This document shows, piece after piece, positions 1 to 9,489 of a DNA stretch of 36,010 bases (position 1 is the stretch's first letter; each line of letters starts with the position of its first letter). The DNA is from Sediminibacterium sp. Lineage in GTDB: Bacteria > Bacteroidota > Bacteroidia > Chitinophagales > Chitinophagaceae. Made by a program: the position numbers and the translations under genes. The notes under the pieces were generated by a model, which ran no database searches, had not been told where the DNA came from, and was given only the letters and a program-made list of their open reading frames with translations. The stretch is taken from contig JAIXYL010000069.1 in NCBI GenBank assembly GCA_027490265.1, positions 1-36,010 of the forward strand, given 5' to 3'.

Positions 1-1
1 C

Positions 2-769
2 AATCAATATTCGATTATTGAATTGAATTGCGCCATGAAGCCTTTTGCTGCGCAATATCTTTTTGCGCAATATGCTCCTGATTATCTATTGTACATAGAT
101 TCGGATACCTATGTTTTAAACAATTTTAATTGGGTGGAAATGCAATTCAATCACCATGATTTAGTCATTACACCTCATTTTACAAACCCATATCCTGATG
201 CCCATTTGTTGCCTAGAGAACGCGATATCCTCCGATCTGGCTTATACAATGCAGGTTTTTTGGGCATGCGCAAAAGCCCAATCACCCAACAATTTTTACA
301 ATGGTGGGCATCGCATATGACCACTGAATGTTACTACAATTTTGCCGAAGGCATGGGGGTAGATCAGATTTGGTTGAATTTAGTGCCTTTATTGTTTGAT
401 CGTGTTTGTATCGCCAATCATCCTGGCTTAAATGTGGCCTATTGGAATTTACATGAAAGGCATATCAGTTATCTGAATCAACAGTTTTGGGTGAATCAAG
501 ACCATCCATTGGTTTTCTTACATATCAGCGGATTTCAATTTGATCAACCAGAACAATTGTCTAGACACCAAAACCGATACCAGCTTAAAGACCATCCTGC
601 ATTGGCCCAATTGTTCCAAGCCTATCAACAAAAAGTGATGGACAATGGCTATTTGGTTTACGCATCCTTAACATGCGCTTATGCCATTGCACCTACCAAA
701 AGTTTGGGAATCATGAAAACGGTCAATGCATTGTTAAAGCCATTAGGTGTAAAAATCAGTCCACGTTAA
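2..769 (+). CDS. Glycosyltransferase, GT-A-like, 5'-truncated by the window edge
   Basis: The frame is open from the first bases of the window (codons run from base 2), so the true start lies upstream. The first possible start inside the window is a TTG at 23, which I do not believe. The visible part, about 255 residues, has an aromatic/hydrophobic strand leading into a D-S-D motif (YIDSDTYV). This DxD motif binds the metal and nucleotide-sugar in GT-A fold glycosyltransferases. Later come a G-L-Y-N-A-G-F stretch and a D-Q-I-W segment typical of GT8-like enzymes. No transmembrane segment is visible, so it probably acts in the cytoplasm on an envelope glycan or glycoprotein; donor and acceptor cannot be told. 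Its TAA stop overlaps the stop of the convergent gene downstream. Family level is fairly sure, specificity unknown. Confidence 0.75.
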   Translation, partial: NQYSIIELNCAMKPFAAQYLFAQYAPDYLLYIDSDTYVLNNFNWVEMQFNHHDLVITPHFTNPYPDAHLLPRERDILRSGLYNAGFLGMRKSPITQQFLQWWASHMTTECYYNFAEGMGVDQIWLNLVPLLFDRVCIANHPGLNVAYWNLHERHISYLNQQFWVNQDHPLVFLHISGFQFDQPEQLSRHQNRYQLKDHPALAQLFQAYQQKVMDNGYLVYASLTCAYAIAPTKSLGIMKTVNALLKPLGVKISPR

Positions 770-1449
770 TTGCCGGTTTTCCCAGTAACCACGGGCTTAT
801 TCTTTTTGGCTTGTTTTTTATTAAAATCCAACACTTCTTTTGGCAATACTTTTGGTGCTTGTTTTTTAGTGGTATCCGGAATTTTAGTCTGATTTGCGAG
901 CTGACCCATTTCATTGGGCACTCTTTCAGATTTTAATTGTCCCATGATGTATTCTTCAGCATCTATCAAACTACCATTTGTAGGAGAATAGGTTTTCCAA
1001 AACCCATGTTTGATAGAATTTCCATCATTTTTAACCACAATCCGTTCATACTGATTCGGATTAACTGGATCTTGAACATCAAGGGTGTCAAATGCTTTGT
1101 CTGGATTAACCGCTCTCCAACTTTCTTCTCTTTCTAATCCTGAAAGGGTAAAATATAGGCAGCGACCGTTTTTATTGCCCCATTTAAAATTTTCCTGTGC
1201 AATCAAATCGCCCATTAAATTAAATGTGCGCCAAATGCCTTCTTTGCGATCATTGATGAATATGCCTTCGGCTTCGTTGCCGGGCTCGCCCCGTAATTTT
1301 GGGGTTCTGATGATCCATTTGCCCTGCTTTAATCCTTTGACATCGGTGCAGTTTAAAGTGTCTCCATTGCTAGACAACTGGTAGGTTTTACACTGTGCCG
1401 CAAGAAAATTTACCGATAAAATGAGTAGTGGTAGCAATAGAAATCTCAT
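766..1449 (-). CDS. Secreted MORN/YwqK-like repeat protein
   Basis: A 227-residue protein with an N-terminal signal peptide (MRFLLLPLLILSVNFLAAQ, cut probably at A-A-Q). The body carries several G-x-W/R-x-x-Y/F type units (KQGKWI, KEGIWRTF, KNGRCLYF, KHGFWKTY). They resemble MORN_2 / YwqK-type repeats found in many exported Bacteroidota proteins of unknown role. The C-terminal 35 residues are rich in Lys and Pro and probably disordered. It is transcribed alone, divergently from the BNR protein at 1486 with only 36 bp between the two start codons. Its stop codon overlaps the stop of the glycosyltransferase. The name YwqK 'antitoxin' often attached to this family should not be read as evidence of a toxin-antitoxin system; no toxin gene is adjacent. 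Confidence 0.7.
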   Translation of the reverse strand: MRFLLLPLLILSVNFLAAQCKTYQLSSNGDTLNCTDVKGLKQGKWIIRTPKLRGEPGNEAEGIFINDRKEGIWRTFNLMGDLIAQENFKWGNKNGRCLYFTLSGLEREESWRAVNPDKAFDTLDVQDPVNPNQYERIVVKNDGNSIKHGFWKTYSPTNGSLIDAEEYIMGQLKSERVPNEMGQLANQTKIPDTTKKQAPKVLPKEVLDFNKKQAKKNKPVVTGKTGN

Positions 1450-1485
1450 ATTACTTACATTCGGATTCGAAAATACTAAGCCGAT

Positions 1486-3996
1486 ATGAGAAAATTACTA
1501 TTCTTACTGTTAATCCTTTCCTCTTTTTTGTCGCAAGCACAAGTAAAACCTACTCCTGCAACGGACAGGTTAAAGAGTATTGCCATTCGAAAGCAATTGA
1601 GTCAATCATCTGTTGCCAATCAAACGGGCTTTAGAAATATTGGTCCCAGTGTTCAAAGTGGAAGAGTGGTAGACATTGATGTGAATCCTAACAATTCAAC
1701 TGAGTTTTACGTAGCTTATGCCACTGGGGGGCTTTGGCATACAGTCAATAATGGCATTAGTTTTACCCCCATTTTTGATTCTGAAGATATTATTGGCATT
1801 GGAGATATTGCGGTAAATTGGACAACCAGAGAGATTTGGGTAGGAACGGGGGAAGTCAATAGCAGCCGTTCTACTTATGCTGGTCTAGGCGTATACAAAT
1901 CAAATGACAATGGCAAAACCTGGACTTGGTTAGGGTTAGGCGACAGTCATCATATCGGTGAAATTAAATTGCATCATACCGATCCAAATACAGCTTGGGT
2001 GGCCGTTTTAGGGCATTTGTATTCCCCCAATAAAGAAAGAGGCGTATATAAAACAACCGATGGTGGCAAAACCTGGAAACAAACGCTTTTCGTTGACGAC
2101 AATACTGGTGCAGTTGATTTAGACATTCATCCGACTAATCCAAATGAGTTGTATGCTGCTATGTGGTATAGAACCCGTCGTGCGTGGAATTTTGAAGAAA
2201 GCGGTGAAACAAGTGGTATTTTTAAAAGTACGGATGGCGGAGAAACTTGGCAGAAAATATCTGTTGTTGGAGCTGGTTTTCCAACTGGTGCAGGCGTAGG
2301 TAGAATTGGATTGGCTATTGCGGTCAAAAATCCAAACACTGTTTACGCAGTAGTAGACAATAATGAAAAAAGGGCAGCCAGTACAACGGCTACTGCGGCC
2401 AATCGGGATACCAGTTCATATGCATTGGATCAATTGAAAGATCTTAACAAAGAACAGTTTGCCAATCTTGATAATAAAAAATTGAATGCTTTTTTGCGCA
2501 ATCCAAGAAATAGGGTCCCTGGTAATTACACTGCTGAAACATTAAAAGCTGCTGTTGCAGCAGATAAGTTTCAGCCAACTGTACTGTACGATTATTTCTA
2601 TGATGCAAATGCGGCTTTATTCGCGAATGCGGTGAAAGGTTGTGAGTTATACAGGAGTGATGACGCTGGTAAAACCTGGACCAAAACTCATGCAGACCCA
2701 ATCAATATATACAGTTCATATGGGTATTATTTTGGTAAAGTGTTTGTGAGCCCATTAAATGAAAACAATGTGGTGTTATCTGGCGTTGACTTAATTGCCA
2801 GTACCGATGGGGGTAAAAAATTTAAAACCATTGCTGGTCAAACGGCACCAACAGTCCACTCAGATCATCATGCATTTTGGTTCAGCAATACGAATCCAAA
2901 CCATGTAATTAATGGCAATGATGGTGGGTTAAACATGAGTTACGATGCAGGGTTGAATTGGTCTAAATTAAACAGCCCTTCCGTTGGACAGTTTTATGCA
3001 ATTGAAGTGGATATGGCCACGCCTTACAATGTGTATGGCGGCTTACAAGATAATGGTACTTGGTATGGGTCTAGCAAAAATCAGGAGAGTTCACGTTGGT
3101 TATCTAGTGGTGATTATGCATTTAAAAGCATTGGTGGTGGAGATGGCATGCAGGTTCAAGTAGATTGGAGAGACAATCGCACAGTTTACAGTGGCTCACA
3201 ATTTGGTAGTTACAGCAGACAGGTTTTAGGAGCAGCTGCCAACGGTAGAAATGCGCGAGGCAATTCTGTACAACCTAGTAGAAATTTGGGAGAAACGGCT
3301 TTGCGATTTAACTGGCAATCGCCTATTTTGTTGAGCAGACATCATCAAGACATTTTTTATTTTGGTTCAAATAAATTTCACCGCTCATTCAGTAAAGGAG
3401 ATAGTTTAGTAGCCATGAGTGGCGACTTAACCACCAACCCAACCCAGGGTGATGTGCCGTTTGGTACATTAACCACTATGAGTGAAAGTCCTTTGAGGTT
3501 TGGGTTGATTTATACTGGCTCAGACGATGGCTTGATTCATGTGACCAAAGACGGCGGCTATACTTGGAATAATATCAATGGTAAATTGCCAAAGGGTTTA
3601 TATGTGAGCAGGGTAGTGGCTAGTAAGTTTAAAGAAAGCAGGGTGTATTTAACATTAAATGGCTATCGCAATGATTATTTTAATGCATTGGTTTACGTAA
3701 GTGAAGACTATGGCAGCACATGGAAACAAATTGCAAAAGATTTGCCATTTGAGTCTGTGAATGTCATTAGAGAAGATCCTATTAATGAGAAAATTCTTTA
3801 CATAGGTACTGATGGTGGCTTATACATCAGTTTAAATGGGGGTGAAAATTGCATGATGTGGAATAAAGGGTTGCCTTATAGCATTCCAATTCATGATATT
3901 GCGATTCATCCTCGTGATAATGAAATTGTATTGGGTACCCATGGTAGAAGTCTGTACATTGCTGGATTAGGTGAGATACAGAAAGCAGCGAAATAA
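1486..3996 (+). CDS. Secreted BNR/Asp-box repeat beta-propeller protein (VPS10/sortilin-like)
   Basis: This 836-residue protein begins with a signal peptide (MRKLLFLLLILSSFLSQAQ). At least seven Asp-box/BNR motifs (S/T-x-D-x-G-x-T-W) are spread through it: SNDNGKTW, TTDGGKTW, STDGGETW, SDDAGKTW, SYDAGLNW, TKDGGYTW and SEDYGSTW. These mark beta-propeller blades like those in sortilin/VPS10 domains and xyloglucanases. Databases often call such Bacteroidota proteins 'glycosyl hydrolase', but no catalytic acid pair can be assigned here. A roughly 100-residue low-complexity insert (about residues 290-380, Ala/Asn/Lys-rich) lies between blades. The protein ends soon after the G-T-H-G-R-S motif, without the C-terminal extension or sorting domain often seen in longer relatives. 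A strong terminator follows at 4019. Probably periplasmic or surface-exposed; function unknown. Confidence 0.8.
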   Translation: MRKLLFLLLILSSFLSQAQVKPTPATDRLKSIAIRKQLSQSSVANQTGFRNIGPSVQSGRVVDIDVNPNNSTEFYVAYATGGLWHTVNNGISFTPIFDSEDIIGIGDIAVNWTTREIWVGTGEVNSSRSTYAGLGVYKSNDNGKTWTWLGLGDSHHIGEIKLHHTDPNTAWVAVLGHLYSPNKERGVYKTTDGGKTWKQTLFVDDNTGAVDLDIHPTNPNELYAAMWYRTRRAWNFEESGETSGIFKSTDGGETWQKISVVGAGFPTGAGVGRIGLAIAVKNPNTVYAVVDNNEKRAASTTATAANRDTSSYALDQLKDLNKEQFANLDNKKLNAFLRNPRNRVPGNYTAETLKAAVAADKFQPTVLYDYFYDANAALFANAVKGCELYRSDDAGKTWTKTHADPINIYSSYGYYFGKVFVSPLNENNVVLSGVDLIASTDGGKKFKTIAGQTAPTVHSDHHAFWFSNTNPNHVINGNDGGLNMSYDAGLNWSKLNSPSVGQFYAIEVDMATPYNVYGGLQDNGTWYGSSKNQESSRWLSSGDYAFKSIGGGDGMQVQVDWRDNRTVYSGSQFGSYSRQVLGAAANGRNARGNSVQPSRNLGETALRFNWQSPILLSRHHQDIFYFGSNKFHRSFSKGDSLVAMSGDLTTNPTQGDVPFGTLTTMSESPLRFGLIYTGSDDGLIHVTKDGGYTWNNINGKLPKGLYVSRVVASKFKESRVYLTLNGYRNDYFNALVYVSEDYGSTWKQIAKDLPFESVNVIREDPINEKILYIGTDGGLYISLNGGENCMMWNKGLPYSIPIHDIAIHPRDNEIVLGTHGRSLYIAGLGEIQKAAK

Positions 3997-4002
3997 TAAA
4001 GC

Positions 4003-4848
4003 TTATAAATTGTCAGTCATCCCGGTTACATCTTGTAGCCGGGATTTTTTTTGAATAACCCAGCAGTCTTGTCCGCCCATTTTTTGGGGGAATAATTGTC
4101 CCTCCCAAGTATTCAGAATATTGAATTGCGGGGTGAGCAATGATTTAAAATAATGTTGTTCGTGGTAGGTGGTCATAGACCGATGACCTTTTTGGTGAAA
4201 AGGGGTTGTATATGCACCAATTTTCAATAAAGTGTTTTGTTGTGCTTGGTTTAACTGGTGGAAAAAATGAGTGCCATGTGTAGACAAAATGGCGATGCCA
4301 TTAGGTTGCAACACACGATACAATTCGTTTAACCAGATCTGGGTTTCTTCATGAGGAATATGCGTTAAGACAGAAATACCATAAACCAAATGGAAATACT
4401 GGCTGGGGTAGGGTAAACTATTGGTGGTGATGATATCAAAAAAGACGCCCTCTATTGATTGCTTGCACCATTGAATCATGGATGCATCTGTGTCGGCCGC
4501 ATAACAAACGATTGTCTTTTGAAGCGTTGGCATATGTCTTATAACTCTTCCAGTGCCGCAACCCCAGTCTAATACAACGGGTGTTTTGATATGGGTTAAT
4601 TGCCCCCATTCAATCATCTCTTTAGCAGCCAATTGGCCATCTTCATAATAAGATTGATGGTCTAGTTGGTATGTATAAAAAAGCGCTCTGTCTGTTGGAA
4701 AGACAAAGCGCTTTAATGGAAGTTTGTAAGATTTATTTTTTTGAAAGTACCAAATTTGGCAAAAGCGAAAATGTAATTCATTCATTAAGGCGGTTGCTCC
4801 TAAGGAAATCATCCATTGTTTAGCTTGTTGCTTTATATTGGCTTTCAT
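4003..4848 (-). CDS. Class I SAM-dependent methyltransferase
   Basis: A 281-residue protein with a Rossmann-type SAM-binding motif I at about residues 91-101 (VVLDWGCGTGR). An acidic residue follows at the end of strand 2 (AADTD), and a post-motif reads VYGISVLTHIP then WLNELYRVLQPNG. This order is typical of Methyltransf_11/25 enzymes. The first 60 residues are basic/aromatic and not part of the SAM fold; they may contact the substrate, which is unknown. It starts 9 bp after the stop of the M16 peptidase upstream and is probably co-transcribed with it. The last codons run antisense through the terminator hairpin of the convergent BNR gene, so the terminal residues after WVIQ are encoded by the stem-loop and its T-run. 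Catalytic family sure, substrate unknown. Confidence 0.82.
   Translation of the reverse strand: MKANIKQQAKQWMISLGATALMNELHFRFCQIWYFQKNKSYKLPLKRFVFPTDRALFYTYQLDHQSYYEDGQLAAKEMIEWGQLTHIKTPVVLDWGCGTGRVIRHMPTLQKTIVCYAADTDASMIQWCKQSIEGVFFDIITTNSLPYPSQYFHLVYGISVLTHIPHEETQIWLNELYRVLQPNGIAILSTHGTHFFHQLNQAQQNTLLKIGAYTTPFHQKGHRSMTTYHEQHYFKSLLTPQFNILNTWEGQLFPQKMGGQDCWVIQKKSRLQDVTGMTDNL
4019..4052 (+). terminator. Rho-independent terminator of the BNR gene, inside the convergent CDS
   Basis: Twelve-base-pair stem: ATCCCGGTTACA at 4019-4030 pairs with TGTAGCCGGGAT at 4034-4045 with one G-T wobble. The loop is 3 nt (TCT), followed by a run of eight T (4045-4052). It lies 22 bp after the TAA of the plus-strand BNR gene. 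On the minus strand there is no T-run, so it should act in the plus direction only. It overlaps the last codons of the methyltransferase. Confidence 0.88.
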
Positions 4849-4857
4849 TTCCCAAAG

Positions 4858-7677
4858 TTACTTCTCTGGGAACAATATGGCGTTGATTCTATTTTGGTTA
4901 CTAAACACAGTATTGGCCACTTTTTGAATATCTGCAATGCTTACTTTTTCAACAATACTATTGTAATTTAAAACTCGGTTAGGATCGTTTTGTGAGAAAT
5001 AAATGCCTTGTAACACACCAGTCCAATATCCATTGTCTTTCATGTTGACTGTATGTTTCTCCAAAAGTGATTTCTTGACCTTGTCCAAATCCTTTTGCTC
5101 AGGTCCGTTTTGTTTGATTTTTTCAATTTCTGCAAATGCTGCAGCATTCAATTTGTCAACATTCTCTGGACCACAAGGCAATTGCAGTGCCATGGTGTAA
5201 CTTTCAAATGGATATTTGTTTAAAGAACCACTCACACCACCACTGTAAATACCACCGATTTTTTCTCTTAATTCTTCAATGATTTTAATGTTTAAAATCT
5301 CAGCCAGCATTTCAGTGTGTAAAGCTTCTGATTCAGAATAAGTGGCATTGCCTGAATAAATTTGGAAAATAAAGCTTTTGGCTTCCTTGCCTTTATAATA
5401 CTTGATCTCTTTTTGGCCAGGTAAAATACGTAAGCCATTGTCTACAAACTGGCCTGCTTTTCCTTTTGAAGGTAAGCCTCCAATATAAGTAGACAACAAT
5501 GGTTTCATAGCATTTACATCAATATTGCCGACTAGAATAAAAGTAAAGTCGTTGGCATCATTGGTTTGCTCTTTGAATATGTCGATGGCTCTGTCTAAAT
5601 TGATTTGATCCAAATCATTGGCACTTGGTACCACTGAAGGCGCTAATGGATTGCCTCCGTACATGACTTTGTACACAGAATCAATGAATGCGCTTGTAGG
5701 ATCAGCCATCATGAACTGAACTTGACTTTTAAATTTCTCTCTCCAGCTTTTAAACAATGCTTCGTCTTTTCTTACTTGTGTAAAATTCAAGTACAGCAAT
5801 TGGAACATGGTTTCTACATCCTTAATGCTGCTTCTTCCATTGACTCTTGTGCTTAATGCATTCAAACCAATACTGGCATTTGCATTTTTACCGGATAAGA
5901 ATTTTCTTAAATCAGTAGGATTGAATTCGCCAATACCCATTTGTTGGATGGCAGAAGTTGCATATGCAGCGCTGTACTTATCTGCTAAACCGTAAGCATT
6001 GGTACCGCCCTTTTTAAAACCAGTCATGACAATTTCATCTTGCTTGAAATTGGTATTTTTCAAAACTACTTTTGCGCCATTACTAAATGTTAATTCAGTA
6101 ATGCCTAGTTGATCATTACTGGTTTCTTTTACAATTGAACCAGCTTTTGGTGTACTCTTTAATAAAGTGTTGGCAATGGCTTTTTCTTCATATGCTTTCA
6201 CCGGAATTGAAGCTGCATTGGCAGCAGTTGAAACCAATTGAGCTTTATTCGGTAATTTGAAATCACTTTTTTCAGGGCCTTGCACTGCCACAAATACTTT
6301 TTCATTTTTCTTTAACTCATTCGCCAATGCATTCACTTCAGCTAATTGAACACCGGGCATTAAACTGTTCTTGTATTCAAATTCTCTTTCAATACCAGGA
6401 ATGGGTTCTTGTGTTAAAAAGTTTCTGATGTATTCTTCAATAATGACACCTGATTCGGTTTTATCTCTATTGTTAAAAGATCGTTCTATAGAAGCCAATT
6501 GTTGTTTTTTTGCTCGGTCTAATTCTGACTGGGTAAAACCAAATTTTTTAATACGTTCTATTTCAGTTAACAAAGCCAATAAAGCGGTATCAGGTCCTTT
6601 TGGTCCTGGGATGGCAAATCCATTAAACGCTTCATAACCTCTAGCATATGAACCAAAATTTCCTCCAGCAAAGCTGTAAGGTGGATTGGCACTTTGCGCC
6701 AGTTCATTCATGCGTTGGTTCAGCATACTGGTGAACAAAGATTTGATGATTGAATTTCTTCTATAATCTTCAATGGTCACTTCTGGTTTGGTCTTTACTG
6801 AAGAATAGTTCAATTCAATTTGAAAGTTGGTCGCTTCTTTATCGGTTACTACCATTGCATCGTTCTGTGTTCTTGCAGGAACAGTTGCATAGGTTCTGGG
6901 TCTTGGATTAGCCGGGTTTTTTAATCCACTAAAATATTGCTTAATCAATCCTTCTGTTTCTGCAACATCAACATCGCCAACAACCATGACAGCCATTAAA
7001 TTAGGACGGTACCAATCAGCATAAAAACGTTTGATGGCAGCGTGTTTAAATGTTTTTAAAAGACTGTCTTTACCAATTGGCAAACGTTGTGCGTATTTAG
7101 ACCCTTCGTACTGCTTTGGGTATATCTTACGGAACATTCTGTCTTCAGCTCCCTTGCCAGATCTGCTTTCTTCTAGGATGATGCCTCTTTCATCATCAAT
7201 TTGTTTGCCTTCAAAACTAACACCACCTGCCCAGTCTTGTAAGATCTGTAATCCCTTTGTAAAGTTTTTGGGATCACTTAATGGGATGGGTAAAATATAG
7301 ACGGTTTCATCAAAACCAGTATAGGCATTTAGATCAGCGCCAAAATCTACCCCAATGCTTTGAAGAAAACTAACGAGTTCATTCTTTTTAAAGTTTTTGG
7401 TGCCATTGAACGCCATATGTTCTGTAAAATGTGCCAATCCTTGTTGGTCATTGTCTTCTAAAATTGACCCAGCGTTCACCACTAGACGCAGTTCTACTTT
7501 CTTTTCTGGCTTAGCATTCTGCCGAATATAATAGGTTAAGCCATTGGGCAACTTACCTATTTTCACTTTGGTGTCGTAAGGGATTTTTTCAGTTAAGTTC
7601 AGTTGTGCGTTAACCTGAATACTTAGGCTGAAACTTAATAAACATGCAATTAGTACAAAAAATGGTTTTCTCATCAT
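4858..7677 (-). CDS. Secreted M16 family zinc metallopeptidase (insulinase/pitrilysin type)
   Basis: The protein is 939 residues long, with a signal peptide (MMRKPFFVLIACLLSFSLSIQVNAQ); the start may be either of the two first Met codons. The inverted zinc motif HxxEH is at H83-E86-H87 (HFTEHMAF). The third ligand should be one of the glutamates in the DERGIILEE stretch near 163-170. The length fits an active M16 domain pair followed by a second, catalytically dead pair (N-terminal M16 plus M16_C modules, twice), as in pitrilysin-like clamshell peptidases. The second half (from about residue 520) has no HxxEH, as expected. It probably degrades peptides in the periplasm. The methyltransferase follows 9 bp downstream. 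The 76 bp in front hold a 6-bp inverted repeat (7693-7711) but no clear promoter. Confidence 0.9.
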   Translation of the reverse strand: MMRKPFFVLIACLLSFSLSIQVNAQLNLTEKIPYDTKVKIGKLPNGLTYYIRQNAKPEKKVELRLVVNAGSILEDNDQQGLAHFTEHMAFNGTKNFKKNELVSFLQSIGVDFGADLNAYTGFDETVYILPIPLSDPKNFTKGLQILQDWAGGVSFEGKQIDDERGIILEESRSGKGAEDRMFRKIYPKQYEGSKYAQRLPIGKDSLLKTFKHAAIKRFYADWYRPNLMAVMVVGDVDVAETEGLIKQYFSGLKNPANPRPRTYATVPARTQNDAMVVTDKEATNFQIELNYSSVKTKPEVTIEDYRRNSIIKSLFTSMLNQRMNELAQSANPPYSFAGGNFGSYARGYEAFNGFAIPGPKGPDTALLALLTEIERIKKFGFTQSELDRAKKQQLASIERSFNNRDKTESGVIIEEYIRNFLTQEPIPGIEREFEYKNSLMPGVQLAEVNALANELKKNEKVFVAVQGPEKSDFKLPNKAQLVSTAANAASIPVKAYEEKAIANTLLKSTPKAGSIVKETSNDQLGITELTFSNGAKVVLKNTNFKQDEIVMTGFKKGGTNAYGLADKYSAAYATSAIQQMGIGEFNPTDLRKFLSGKNANASIGLNALSTRVNGRSSIKDVETMFQLLYLNFTQVRKDEALFKSWREKFKSQVQFMMADPTSAFIDSVYKVMYGGNPLAPSVVPSANDLDQINLDRAIDIFKEQTNDANDFTFILVGNIDVNAMKPLLSTYIGGLPSKGKAGQFVDNGLRILPGQKEIKYYKGKEAKSFIFQIYSGNATYSESEALHTEMLAEILNIKIIEELREKIGGIYSGGVSGSLNKYPFESYTMALQLPCGPENVDKLNAAAFAEIEKIKQNGPEQKDLDKVKKSLLEKHTVNMKDNGYWTGVLQGIYFSQNDPNRVLNYNSIVEKVSIADIQKVANTVFSNQNRINAILFPEK

Positions 7678-7753
7678 AAAATAAGGTTGTGTTGCAAGTT
7701 ACAATCTTGCAGGATTGATTGGTTTAGGTATTAATACGTAACAGTTATATTTT

Positions 7754-9424
7754 TTACTTCAAAACTTCTTGAATGGGTTGCCCAATATTGCCACTTGGCT
7801 CTTGTATTTTTAGTAAGGCCGCCACCGTTGAAGCAATATCGTGCATGAAAACGCGCTTGCTTGAACGACCTTGTTTAATGCCAAATCCATACCATAACAA
7901 AGGGATATGTGCATCATAAGCATACCATAGCCCGTGAGTGGTACCTGTTGGTCCTCCATCAATGTACCCAGACTTCAAAATCATTTGAATGTCTCCACCA
8001 CGATTGTATAAATAACCGTTGGCTAATTTTTCTCTTAAATATTGTGGCATAGGACTGGTCAAGATTTCGCTGGTAGGAAATGCATTCAAGATATAGTCCT
8101 TCTTCATGAGGTATTGCACCATAAATTGATTAATGGCTTTTGTGTTGGCATTTAAACTGTCTAATAAATCGCGATTGTAATGCACTTGATAGTTAAACAA
8201 GCTGACTACTGCTTTATCGATGCCAAACTTCGCTTTAATGGCTGCATTCATTTCAGTCATTGCTGCCTTATCGTCTAATAATCCACCCGGTAATTTATGT
8301 TCTTTCATAAAGCCAGGCACATGGGCTACTGCATGATCTGCACTTAAAAAAGCCGTGTAAGCGCCTTTCCCAACTGTTGCATCTAAAAAGTCAAATAATT
8401 TGCCTAGTTCTTCATCTAGTTTAATATAGTTGTCTACAACTTCCCATGAATTAGGGCCAAAGCTGTGCCCAATATAATCTGGTGAAGAAAAACTAACTGC
8501 CAACATATCGGTGATCTCGTCTTTGCCTAACGCTTCTGCAATTACGGCTGCTTTTGCCATTTCTGCAGTTAATGTATTACCCCAAGGCGTTGTGCTGATT
8601 TTACCAAAACCCTCGTTGGCTGTTCTGGTTAATTGATAAGGCAATTTAGTTTGGTTGGCGCCAAAAGGTTTGGCTTCGTATGCTTTTTCATCTTCAGTTG
8701 CATATTGTAAATATGCTTGATCAGATAGAGATTTATTCCAGCCCAATTTTAACAGGGAATCTGGCACTTGACGATCATTGAATTTTTTTACCCAATTGGG
8801 TAGTTCATTGTAATAATAAGTACTGGTAATGAAATTGCCAGATTTTGCATCAAACCAATAAGCACCGTTGGCGCTATGTCCGGCAGGTAATATGGCTCCT
8901 CTGTCTTTAATGGCAATTCCCACCACTTTACTTTTAAAGTTTGTGGCCATTCTTAACTCGTCAGCAATGCTGGTGGTGAGCATATTTTTGGGGCTCATTT
9001 TGCCATCGCTTGCGCCTGCTGCGCCAACACCGTCAACGGTTCTGTCTTCACTGCAATACACGGTTCGTTTCAATTGTGCATCATACCATGCATTGCCGGT
9101 AATACCATGTATCGCAGGCACTGTACCCGTGTAAATACCAGTATGTCCACAAGCAGTTACTGAAGGTGTATAGCCTATTTGACAATTGTCGTTGCTAAAG
9201 CCTTGGCTCATCATTCGCTTAAATCCGCCATTGGCTTTAAATAACGGGGCAAATCTTTCAAGATAATCCCAACGCATTTGATCCACCACAATGCCCAAGA
9301 CCAATTTGGGTGATTTGGGATTGTTAGACGCTTGTGTAGTTTTTTGTGCGTTGGCTGTATGCAACCCTAAAATAGCCATCAGGGTTAAGGCACTAATGCT
9401 TGTTTGGATGGTACGTTTTAACAA
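7754..9424 (-). CDS. pafA: PafA-type alkaline phosphatase, periplasmic
   Basis: I choose the TTG at 9424 as start (556 residues) because it opens a clean signal peptide (LKRTIQTSISALTLMAILG then HTANAQ). A longer reading from a TTG at 9484 adds 20 hydrophobic residues without improving it. With this start the active-site set of the Elizabethkingia PafA phosphomonoesterase is found at a nearly constant offset: D48, nucleophile T90 (SVTACGHTG), N111 (GNAWYD), K173 and R175 (IKDRG), D316 and H320 (PDYIGH), D363-H364 (SADH) and H497 (TGTTHG). The N/K/R trio separates phosphate monoesterases from NPP-type diesterases of the same superfamily. It should release phosphate from organic monoesters in the periplasm using two zinc ions. 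Single gene, divergent from the oxoamine synthase. I see no Pho-box-like repeat in front. Confidence 0.88.
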   Translation of the reverse strand: MLKRTIQTSISALTLMAILGLHTANAQKTTQASNNPKSPKLVLGIVVDQMRWDYLERFAPLFKANGGFKRMMSQGFSNDNCQIGYTPSVTACGHTGIYTGTVPAIHGITGNAWYDAQLKRTVYCSEDRTVDGVGAAGASDGKMSPKNMLTTSIADELRMATNFKSKVVGIAIKDRGAILPAGHSANGAYWFDAKSGNFITSTYYYNELPNWVKKFNDRQVPDSLLKLGWNKSLSDQAYLQYATEDEKAYEAKPFGANQTKLPYQLTRTANEGFGKISTTPWGNTLTAEMAKAAVIAEALGKDEITDMLAVSFSSPDYIGHSFGPNSWEVVDNYIKLDEELGKLFDFLDATVGKGAYTAFLSADHAVAHVPGFMKEHKLPGGLLDDKAAMTEMNAAIKAKFGIDKAVVSLFNYQVHYNRDLLDSLNANTKAINQFMVQYLMKKDYILNAFPTSEILTSPMPQYLREKLANGYLYNRGGDIQMILKSGYIDGGPTGTTHGLWYAYDAHIPLLWYGFGIKQGRSSKRVFMHDIASTVAALLKIQEPSGNIGQPIQEVLK

Positions 9425-9489
9425 GGTGTTATAATTTAATATGAATAGTTCAATAAGGGCTACAAGATACACTATGGCATACAATTAGC

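Noticed and set aside
673..1384. Plus-strand frames under the MORN-type gene
   Set aside because: They are antisense to a protein with a clear signal peptide and repeats, and their composition is not protein-like.
766..1449. Reading the YwqK-like gene as an antitoxin
   Set aside because: It is exported, and no toxin gene is adjacent; the name in databases is not functional evidence.
7693..7711. Inverted repeat TGCAAG-N7-CTTGCA before the M16 gene
   Set aside because: Only six bases per arm and no convincing promoter box around it. Kept as a remark in the gene entry, not as an operator.
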